From Claveliimonas intestinigallinarum (GTDB lineage Bacteria; Bacillota; Clostridia; Lachnospirales; Lachnospiraceae): 28,565 nucleotides of DNA. Position numbers and translations under genes: made by a program. Positions 8,001 through 12,657 of this stretch are shown here, piece after piece. The notes beneath the pieces were generated by a model. The model was given only the letters and a program-made list of their open reading frames with translations, ran no database searches and was not told the origin of the DNA. The number at the start of each line of letters is the position of its first letter. The stretch's first letter is position 1. The stretch covers positions 1-28,565 of the forward strand of contig DXED01000040.1 of assembly GCA_019115145.1 (NCBI GenBank). Direction: 5' to 3'.

Positions 8001-8348
8001 TTTATATTTTAAGATGAACTGATTGGGGTCCTTCGGCGCCAGTCTGACAAACTCTTCATAGCAGTCCGAAGCCTCATCTGTGTCATTGATCTTCAAAGCA
8101 AGTGTTCCCAGCCTGTAGACAGTCTTCCTGCTCCCCGGAGCCCTGTCATAGGCCATAAACAGCACATCCCTGCTCTTCTGATACTCCCCGTTATATTCAT
8201 AAATCTCGCTTACATTGTTGAGCATGGACGCGTTTTTCACACGGCGCCAGTCGATCGTGTCAGCGATCTCCATGGCTTTCTTGTACTGCTTTTTTTCCAT
8301 GTATTCAAGCATCTGCTCTGTTTTAACCCGATATTCATATTTATCCAA
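5064..8348 (-). CDS. TPR / coiled-coil / acidic repeat / AAA+-like protein of unknown function
   Basis: About 1,094 residues. I chose the TTG at 8346-8348 because GAGGTGAG sits just before it; the ATG at 8384 has no ribosome binding site and lies upstream of that element. Parts in order: TPR-like helices (about 1-205); a coiled coil rich in Glu, Arg, Lys and Ala (about 360-490); an extremely acidic Tyr-rich tract (about 505-810) made of repeats such as YEEAD and DEDDYDE; a Lys-rich stretch; then a C-terminal ATPase-like module. That module has Walker A GHKGSGKT (about 890-897) and resembles CbxX/SpoVK AAA+ domains in layout (NPEFKKKF before SRLELP), but the Walker B position reads AIIIEKAGKL rather than hhhhDE. 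It may bind nucleotide without normal hydrolysis. It has its own promoter and terminator and no signal peptide or membrane segment. The role is unknown; the layout suggests a scaffold. Confidence 0.85.
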   Translation of the reverse strand: MDKYEYRVKTEQMLEYMEKKQYKKAMEIADTIDWRRVKNASMLNNVSEIYEYNGEYQKSRDVLFMAYDRAPGSRKTVYRLGTLALKINDTDEASDCYEEFVRLAPKDPNQFILKYKILKARRAPLSEQIEALEDFKKAEYVEKWAYELAKLYHEAGMTAECLEECDDLILWFSEGKYVYQAMELKMKYKPLTPLQQEKYDSMRGASTHAAHRDRLAEEEAPVEEQEETAAQEAPEAGTGMEDAVETVQEEPSRNPSEQRTPETPGTIDAETREIRLDELRAAREQAAQADAASEEETTEAEEPRKKRRKVKEESPIRKTVKGATLAEALANGVKVASGMDIEDIEKKASPKRDEDMRITGQMKIEEILAAWEAKQKDNAEAIEAQKKRDEEKLAEKKREAQRRREEEARRIEEQQRAAEEARRIAEQKAAEEARRLAEEQAEQERILAKQKADEEKRLARQKAEEEEALLDRIASGQVTAELKEAVKNAVPQEEAEEPAEEETVESELETEMTGGIVETEEADYEEADYEEADYEEAPLEETREPEQEEADYEESDYEDEDDYEEEPAEPAAGAADFEEPADEPEDLDESAGKSDTEPEEKEDNPVTGMTADLRQLMEELEAEERQSRRKDEPADFDDEFQAAFAEGAYEDADLEDEDDYDEADFEDEDDYEEESAEPAEEAGSYEEDGYDEADYEEDDYDEAGYDEDDYDEDDYEEAGYDEDDYDEDDLVDDYEDYDDIDDEDYDDGFFDEDEEEEPEEEEEIPAEPEHKLTRKEKRAQKKAEKEAAKQARKTEELVIEEPTEEEIQRRIQKGKGGVPFDTGFVVTGRYDLSATSEIGLKAGLTEEQKQLFSYFVPVRGMSEQIVEVLDNDRRERRGGTSRTGNILVIGHKGSGKTVLAVDMVKAIQKQRNLKQGKVAIVTGESLNKKDIPNIIQKLRGGAIIIEKAGKLNARTVRELNILMEKKTGELLFVLEDQKKALERLFTANPEFKKKFTSRLELPVFINDELVTFGQTYAKENGYKLDEMGILALYSRIDVMQREDHAVSVAEVKEIMDAAIDHSQKANVKHLARRMFRKGTDESDRIILKEDDFKI

Positions 8349-8405
8349 TATTCTCACCTCAACAAATATGTTTCTATATAACAATGTATATATTTTAACT
8401 CTTTT

Positions 8406-8434
8406 AGTGTATCATACAGGGTAGTCAATGTCAA
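8406..8434 (-). promoter_or_regulatory. Promoter of the TPR/AAA+-like gene
   Basis: On the minus strand there is a perfect -35 TTGACA (8429-8434), a 17-nt spacer and a -10 TACACT (8406-8411). It lies about 58 nt before the TTG start. The strong -35 suggests a housekeeping sigma-A promoter. Confidence 0.75.
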
Positions 8435-8443
8435 AATATATCA

Positions 8444-8491
8444 CAAAAATAGCCACTACGATCATTTTATTGGTCATAGTGGCTATCTTTT
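8444..8491 (-). terminator. Bidirectional-type terminator after the small-ORF island
   Basis: Arms ATAGCCACTA (8449-8458) and TAGTGGCTAT (8477-8486), with partial pairing further in. T-runs follow on both strands (TTTTTG on minus, CTTTTATT on plus). On the minus strand it ends any transcript from the promoter at 9184-9212, just before the next promoter. This shows that the AT-rich region is a transcription unit of its own. Confidence 0.75.
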
Positions 8492-8612
8492 ATTAAATTT
8501 TATCATATTTTATATTATCTCGGAGGATAGAATGTCGATTTTATCAAGTTCCCGCCTTTGCTCTTTCTCTTCGAACATTTATAACTCAAAGTCCGGATCA
8601 AAATCTCCAAAA

Positions 8613-8732
8613 TCACTTATTTATATCGCCCTCATAATCATCTGTATAAAATATATCCTCAGTTATTATAATATCTATAGCCGTTGCTGTTACAGCCTCA
8701 TCCCTTATTACGATAACTTTGTCTGTAACCAT
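8613..8732 (-). CDS. Small acidic peptide candidate (39 aa)
   Basis: A 39-codon ORF starting MVTDKVIVIRDEAV and ending YEGDINK. AAGGAA lies about 8 nt before the ATG. It is the third or fourth small ORF after the strong promoter at 9184-9212. The peptide is acidic, beta-prone and has no signal or membrane segment. Just past its stop another frame reads DFGDFDPDFEL, so this may be the front of a frameshifted longer gene. Confidence 0.35.
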   Translation of the reverse strand: MVTDKVIVIRDEAVTATAIDIIITEDIFYTDDYEGDINK

Positions 8733-8918
8733 ATTGAGCTATTCCTTCTATAACTTATATTTTACACAGCTCCCTGATATAAATTCTGATATATTATTCG
8801 ATGCTTCTTTACGCATCCTCTAATATCTTTGAACTATATGTGGTATCTGTTCCGATATGTCTGCAGCTTTATCGATTATTTTTTGTACCGATATTTTGTA
8901 CTCTCCGATCAACTTTCC

Positions 8919-9020
8919 TTATAAAACTTTATCGGTTCCTCTATTATAAAGGCTTACTCTCTGGGAACTATCTGCTGCCATACCACCGACATATGGAAAA
9001 TGAAATTCTGAATTGTCCAA
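8919..9020 (-). CDS. Small peptide candidate (33 aa, TTG start)
   Basis: A 33-codon ORF beginning with TTG and reading (M)DNSEFHFPYVGG, ending GTDKVL. The ribosome binding site GGAAGGAGGC (9029-9038) is one of the best in the window and is 8 nt from the TTG. The same frame extends upstream to an ATG at 9075-9077, giving 52 residues, but that ATG has no binding site nearby. It is the first gene-like piece after the promoter at 9184-9212, with a leader of about 155 nt that holds a small hairpin. Family unknown; it could be a peptide precursor or the 5' end of a decayed gene. Confidence 0.4.
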   Translation of the reverse strand: MDNSEFHFPYVGGMAADSSQRVSLYNRGTDKVL

Positions 9021-9183
9021 TGGATTAAGCCTCCTTCCTTTTGATTTCCCGGTAAATACTATATATCTCACCGACATATGAAATATATAATATTTATGCT
9101 TTGAAACCCTTCCTTTTTGTTTTTAAAGCTTCCTTTCTCGTCAGAAGCTTTGTTTCGGAATGGATTTCTTTTGGATTGACTAT

Positions 9184-9212
9184 ATAATAGCACCGGGGCT
9201 TTGATTTGTCAA
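9184..9212 (-). promoter_or_regulatory. Near-consensus promoter driving the small-ORF island
   Basis: On the minus strand, -35 TTGACA (9207-9212), 17-nt spacer, -10 TATTAT (9184-9189). This is among the best promoters in the window, yet no annotated-size gene lies downstream before the terminator at 8444-8491. It is divergent from the bioY promoter. Confidence 0.75.
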
Positions 9213-9296
9213 CACTATTTGTTTTATTCATTTAAATTAATTTATAATTTTCTTATTGTAATAAATAATTCTGATATTTTTAATTTCTCCATCACA

Positions 9297-9334
9297 TGAT
9301 TGTTAACTATTATTTGTTTTTAAGTTGACAATCA
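9297..9334. promoter_or_regulatory. BirA (biotin repressor) operator upstream of bioY
   Basis: An inverted repeat TGATTGTTAAC (9297-9307) and GTTGACAATCA (9324-9334) with a 16-nt spacer; the half-sites differ at one base. This matches the firmicute BirA site, TTGTTAAC-N16-GTTAACAA, as known from the B. subtilis biotin operon. It covers the bioY -35 element, so bound BirA would block transcription when biotin is plentiful. Confidence 0.85.
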
Positions 9335-9354
9335 GTTAGTTTTTATTATATACT
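9325..9354 (+). promoter_or_regulatory. bioY promoter
   Basis: A -35 TTGACA (9325-9330), an 18-nt spacer and a -10 TATACT (9349-9354). The -35 lies inside the right BirA half-site. The leader to the ATG is about 50 nt. Confidence 0.75.
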
Positions 9355-9411
9355 GCAATCAGCTTTTAACACAGCGCTGCCTTTTGTCGCAGCAGAAGGA
9401 GGATCACATCT

Positions 9412-9972
9412 ATGTCCATAACGAACGAAAAGACTTCATCCAGCTCCCGGTTCTCCACCCAGAGTCTGGTGCTCACCGCCCTTATGACCGCTGTCACATG
9501 TATACTGGCACCTCTGTCCATCCCCATCCCGCTCAGCCCGGTGCCGCTGACGCTGACCAATCTTGTGCTGGGATTTTCCATTTTTCTGCTGGGTTGGAAG
9601 AAGGCCACGGCCAGCTGCATCATCTATCTGCTTCTGGGCCTGTGCGGTCTCCCCGTTTTCTCCGGCTTTTCGGGGGGCGTAGGGAAATTCGCAGGTCCCA
9701 CCGGCGGCTACCTGATCGGCTTTATCTTCCTCACTGTAATCGGAGGACTGATCGCCGAGCATTTCCACTGGAGGCGGAGCGCCTGCGTGGCCGGACTTGT
9801 GCTCGGCATGGCTGTGACCTACGCCTTCGGCACGGCATGGCTGTGCGTGCAGATGAACCTGGGCATCATGGAAGGTCTTCTCATCGGCGTCATCCCCTAT
9901 CTGCCGGGGGATGCGGTCAAAATCGCCCTCACGGTGATCCTTGGACCTGTCCTGAAAAAGAGAGTGCGCTGA
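9412..9972 (+). CDS. bioY: Biotin ECF transporter substrate-binding protein BioY
   Basis: The S component of an energy-coupling factor biotin importer, an integral membrane protein of about six helices. The 186-residue sequence has the BioY features SPVPLTLTNL (near residues 41-50), the Gly-rich GLPVFSGFSGGVGKFAGPTGGYLIGF, and a C-terminal PYLPGDAVKI. It needs the shared EcfA/EcfA'/EcfT module, which is not in the window. GAAGGAGG precedes the ATG. The BirA operator over its promoter independently supports a biotin role. It is the only complete plus-strand gene here and is monocistronic. Confidence 0.96.
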   Translation: MSITNEKTSSSSRFSTQSLVLTALMTAVTCILAPLSIPIPLSPVPLTLTNLVLGFSIFLLGWKKATASCIIYLLLGLCGLPVFSGFSGGVGKFAGPTGGYLIGFIFLTVIGGLIAEHFHWRRSACVAGLVLGMAVTYAFGTAWLCVQMNLGIMEGLLIGVIPYLPGDAVKIALTVILGPVLKKRVR

Positions 9973-9999
9973 CCTTCGGGCCTGCGCACCCTCTTTTTC
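9955..9999. terminator. Bidirectional terminator between bioY and the beta-propeller gene
   Basis: The stem AAAAAGAG-TGCGC pairs with GCGCA-CC-CTCTTTTT; an inner GACC/GGCC part closes a TTCG loop. T-runs follow on both strands, as expected for two convergent genes. The bioY stop codon lies within it. Confidence 0.85.
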
Positions 10000-10006
10000 T
10001 TTCTCT

Positions 10007-12001
10007 CTACAGGATAATGTCTCCTGTCTTCTTAAAATCATCCATCCCGTAGGACTCAATGATATTTCCCTTGACCACGTAGAGCACATTTTCTATATAG
10101 AGGCCTCTGCCCGCTCTCTGACTGCTCCCGTTGACCTGCTCCTCCAGGAGGCAGGTAAATCCTTTGTCCGGGTCATAGGAGAACAGGTAGTATTTTTCCT
10201 GGGCTCCCTTGTAGGCGGAAAAGCCGATGATGTTCCTGTCCGTATCTATGAGAGCTGCCCTGTAGTCGTAGAGCACATCGGCGCTGTAGACATTTTCCAG
10301 GATCAGCGTATGCTCCTCCTTCACGTCAGCAGGGTCGCTGACATTGAACATGCTCAGCTTCACACCTCCCGTTGCCCCTGTCTCCTCGTCCGCGTCCATG
10401 CCAATTCCAAGGAGCCGCCCTTCTCCGTAGGGGTGAAGATACTCCGAGAAACCGGGGATCTTCAGTTCTCCCAGAATCTGTGGGTTTTCCGGATCTGACA
10501 GGTCTGCCGAGAAGAGGGGATCCGTGTTACGGAAGGTGACAAAATACCCGGTGTCCCCCATCAGCCGGGCGGAGTAGACCTGCTCCCCCTTTGCCAGATT
10601 GTCGAGGCGCCCTATCTCTTTCAGGTCCGGGTCCAGTATATAGAGCCCGTTGGCGCTCTCATCCGTAGTCACCACCCGCAGATTTCCCTCATACTCGTCT
10701 ATGGAAAATGAGTCGTCTATGGTGCCCGGCACAGAGCCCTTGGCCACAGCCTCCAGCCTGCCCTCTTTATAAGAAATTTTACGGATGAGGGTACTGTACT
10801 CCCAGCTAAATCCGTTATGTTCGGATGTGTTTTCATACCAGTAAATGTTTTCGTTGCCCACGTACAGCTCCCCGTATCCCGCAAAGAGAGCCTTGCTGTC
10901 AGCAATTCTGTCCGGAGCCTTTATATCCGTTGACGTCATGACCAGATACTGGCTGGGGCTGTCTGTCTCAGGCAGGTAAATGGAGCTCTCCGGGATCAGG
11001 CCGCCGCCCGCCTGGGGAACGTAGGACTCTCTGGCCTCCTGTGCCGCGAACATATCCGCGTAAAAGGTGGTAAACACGTACACGTAATCCCCCACCATGC
11101 GGGAGGACCGGTAGCTTCCGCTCTGGGTCACCTCCCCCAGCTTCCTGGGCTCCGTTCGGTCAGAGATATCGTAGGTGACAAGGGCCGTCCCGTCCGTATA
11201 CTCCCCCATATCATTCACAGCGCCCGCCAGGAGCATAAGCCTTGTATCCGCCACGTAGAACTCCAGAATCTGTCTGTCCTCGCTGATCACGCCGGCCTCT
11301 TTCATTCCGCCCTCTGTGTCCACGATGGTGATTTCCCCCTCATCTGTGAGAGTGTAGATATAGCGGCCGTCAGTCTTCACCACGTCCCCCTCGTCCACAC
11401 CGGCCTGGCGGACGTTGGTGTCAGAGTAGCTGCCGCTGTAGGAGTCCGCGCCGCTGTCTGCCGCGGCAGAGGCGCTGTCCGCCTGGGATCTCTCCGCCAC
11501 TCCGGAAGAGGAGGACGTCGCACCTCCCGACGCAGACTCAAGCTGCGCGCCTCCCCAGATGCCGGAGGACTCTTCTATTTCTTCCTGCTTCTCCTGATAC
11601 TCCTCCAGATAAGCGTAGACATCATCGTAGCTGCCTGCTGCCCGCAGCTCTCCCTCCCCTGTTTTCCCGGAGCTTTGTCCGCTCCCGGAAGCCGCAGCCC
11701 CGGAGGCCGCTTCGGAGTCTGCCTCTCCCGCTCCGCCGCTTTCTCGGACGCTGAGGGTGTAGGCAGCTCCCGCCAGGCACACCAAAGCCAGCCCCGCCGC
11801 CAGCGCCGTCACCTGCCGTCCCCGGACCGAGCGCAGGAACCGACCGGCCTTTCCCTGCTTCCTGCTCCTGCCTGCTTGCTTTTCCCTGTCGTGCTTTTCC
11901 AGCAGCTCTCTCACGCGCGCAGGCTCCAGCGACTCCGGTACCCGGAGCTCTTCTGAGGCAGACCGTATCTTTTCAAGCATTTCCTGTTCTTTCTTTTCCA
12001 T
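10007..12001 (-). CDS. Membrane-anchored beta-propeller protein, probable partner of the upstream sigma factor
   Basis: 664 residues. Residues 1-60 are a charged cytoplasmic region, 62-83 a single membrane helix (VTALAAGLALVCLAGAAYTL), 85-200 a Ser/Gly/Ala-rich linker. From about 205 to the end is a domain of the 'secreted beta-propeller' type (Beta_propel), with VRQAGVDEGDVVKTDGRYIY, GYFVTFRNTDPLFSADLSDP and LLGIGMDADEETG as typical pieces. Its start is 16 nt after the stop of an ECF-type sigma factor gene. Sigma factor followed by a single-pass protein suggests an anti-sigma role for the N-terminal region with the propeller as an external sensor; that is inference, because I see no clear zinc-type anti-sigma motif. 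Confidence 0.85.
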   Translation of the reverse strand: MEKKEQEMLEKIRSASEELRVPESLEPARVRELLEKHDREKQAGRSRKQGKAGRFLRSVRGRQVTALAAGLALVCLAGAAYTLSVRESGGAGEADSEAASGAAASGSGQSSGKTGEGELRAAGSYDDVYAYLEEYQEKQEEIEESSGIWGGAQLESASGGATSSSSGVAERSQADSASAAADSGADSYSGSYSDTNVRQAGVDEGDVVKTDGRYIYTLTDEGEITIVDTEGGMKEAGVISEDRQILEFYVADTRLMLLAGAVNDMGEYTDGTALVTYDISDRTEPRKLGEVTQSGSYRSSRMVGDYVYVFTTFYADMFAAQEARESYVPQAGGGLIPESSIYLPETDSPSQYLVMTSTDIKAPDRIADSKALFAGYGELYVGNENIYWYENTSEHNGFSWEYSTLIRKISYKEGRLEAVAKGSVPGTIDDSFSIDEYEGNLRVVTTDESANGLYILDPDLKEIGRLDNLAKGEQVYSARLMGDTGYFVTFRNTDPLFSADLSDPENPQILGELKIPGFSEYLHPYGEGRLLGIGMDADEETGATGGVKLSMFNVSDPADVKEEHTLILENVYSADVLYDYRAALIDTDRNIIGFSAYKGAQEKYYLFSYDPDKGFTCLLEEQVNGSSQRAGRGLYIENVLYVVKGNIIESYGMDDFKKTGDIIL

Positions 12002-12017
12002 GCAGATCTCTCCTTTC

Positions 12018-12500
12018 CTACTCCTTCAGTATCAGACTCATTTTTGCCAGAGCCCTGCTCATCTTTGAGCGCACGGTGGAAGGGCTCTTCTCCAGAAGCT
12101 CCCCGATCTCCCCGCTTGTGTATCCGCCGAAAACCGACAGTCCCACGATGAGCTGCTCCTCCTCCGCCAGGATGGCGAAGGCATTTCTCACGTCCACGGC
12201 CTGGTCCCAGTCCGGGGCGCTCTCATCCTCTCCCGAGAAAAAGGACAATTCCGCCTTTTTCTGGTCTCTTTCCTGCTGCCGCCATTTCTTTCTGCACGTG
12301 TTTGCCAGAATTGTAAAAATCCAGCTCTTAAAGGACTCCTCGCTGCGCAGGGAACCGATGTGCTCATAGGCCTGTATCACCGCCTCGCTGACGGCGTCCT
12401 CCGCGTCGTGAGAGCTCTTCATCATGCAGAGTGCGAAACGGTACATGTCTGTGTACACAGTGCTGTACAGGGCAGCAAAGCCTTCTGCATCACACTTCAT
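12018..12500 (-). CDS. ECF-type RNA polymerase sigma factor
   Basis: A 160-residue sigma-70 family protein with only regions 2 and 4, as in extracytoplasmic-function sigma factors. Region 2 is about residues 8-70 (DMYRFALCMMKSSHDAEDAV, then FKSWIFTILANTCRKKWR). Region 4 is about 105-156 (VGLSVFGGYTSGEIGELL, then SPSTVRSKMSRALAKM), a helix-turn-helix for the -35 element. The open frame extends to 12635, but GGGAGGAAATACT directly before the ATG at 12498-12500 fixes the shorter start, which also begins where the family normally does. It forms an operon with the beta-propeller gene. A possible self-controlled promoter is at 12549-12574. Confidence 0.92.
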   Translation of the reverse strand: MKCDAEGFAALYSTVYTDMYRFALCMMKSSHDAEDAVSEAVIQAYEHIGSLRSEESFKSWIFTILANTCRKKWRQQERDQKKAELSFFSGEDESAPDWDQAVDVRNAFAILAEEEQLIVGLSVFGGYTSGEIGELLEKSPSTVRSKMSRALAKMSLILKE

Positions 12501-12548
12501 AGTATTTCCTCCCTCGTATCTGCCTGTCTGCTTCTTATATAGATTAGA

Positions 12549-12574
12549 GTCTTTGGGCAGGCCTTTTTGTTGCA
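12549..12574 (-). promoter_or_regulatory. Possible autoregulated ECF promoter
   Basis: On the minus strand TGCAAC (12569-12574) and AGAC (12549-12552) are 16 nt apart, about 50 nt before the sigma start. Known firmicute ECF promoters have TGWAAC about 16-17 nt before CGWC-like elements, so this is a near match. No good TTGACA/TATAAT pair is seen in its place. Speculative. Confidence 0.3.
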
Positions 12575-12593
12575 TGGAAAATATTTTTTTCTG

Positions 12594-12647
12594 TAAAATA
12601 ACAGGCAGCCCCGGCCAGATTTTTTTGTCTGACACGGAGCTGCCTGT
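12594..12647 (-). terminator. Terminator of the aconitase-family gene
   Basis: Arms ACAGGCAGC (12601-12609) and GCTGCCTGT (12639-12647) enclose a long loop with CCGG/CCGTG partial pairing. On the minus strand it is followed by TATTTTAC, a modest T-run. It lies between the hydratase stop and the sigma factor gene. Confidence 0.6.
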
Positions 12648-12657
12648 GTTCCAGCTC

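Larger units (their letters stand above)
8510..9077 (-). other. AT-rich block of tiny ORFs, decayed gene or peptide cluster
   Basis: This covers most of the space between the TTG start at 8348 and bioY. It is visibly much richer in A/T than its surroundings. On the minus strand one frame is open in pieces from 9077 down to 8613, interrupted only by TAA (8919-8921), TAG (8820-8822), TAG (8748-8750), a further nearby TAG, and TGA (8613-8615). The pieces are 52 (or 33), 30, 22 and 39 codons. Another frame then carries DFGDFDPDFEL, a stop, and a 22-codon piece starting MFEEKEQ (8510-8578). Two pieces have good ribosome binding sites and are listed separately. So few stops in AT-rich DNA suggests past or present coding. 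I recognise no family, and the longer plus-strand ORFs here look like shadows. Confidence 0.5.

Noticed and set aside
8532..9028. Plus-strand ORFs of 73 and 75 codons in the AT-rich island
   Set aside because: They lack ribosome binding sites and run against the strong promoter and the small ORFs on the minus strand.
8613..9077. Stop-codon readthrough or pyrrolysine/selenocysteine recoding in the small-ORF island
   Set aside because: The in-frame stops are of mixed kinds (TAA, TAG, TGA), so a single recoding scheme does not explain them.
12501..12635. Longer N-terminus for the sigma factor
   Set aside because: The extension covers the leader and the possible promoter; the strong ribosome binding site is at the 12500 start.
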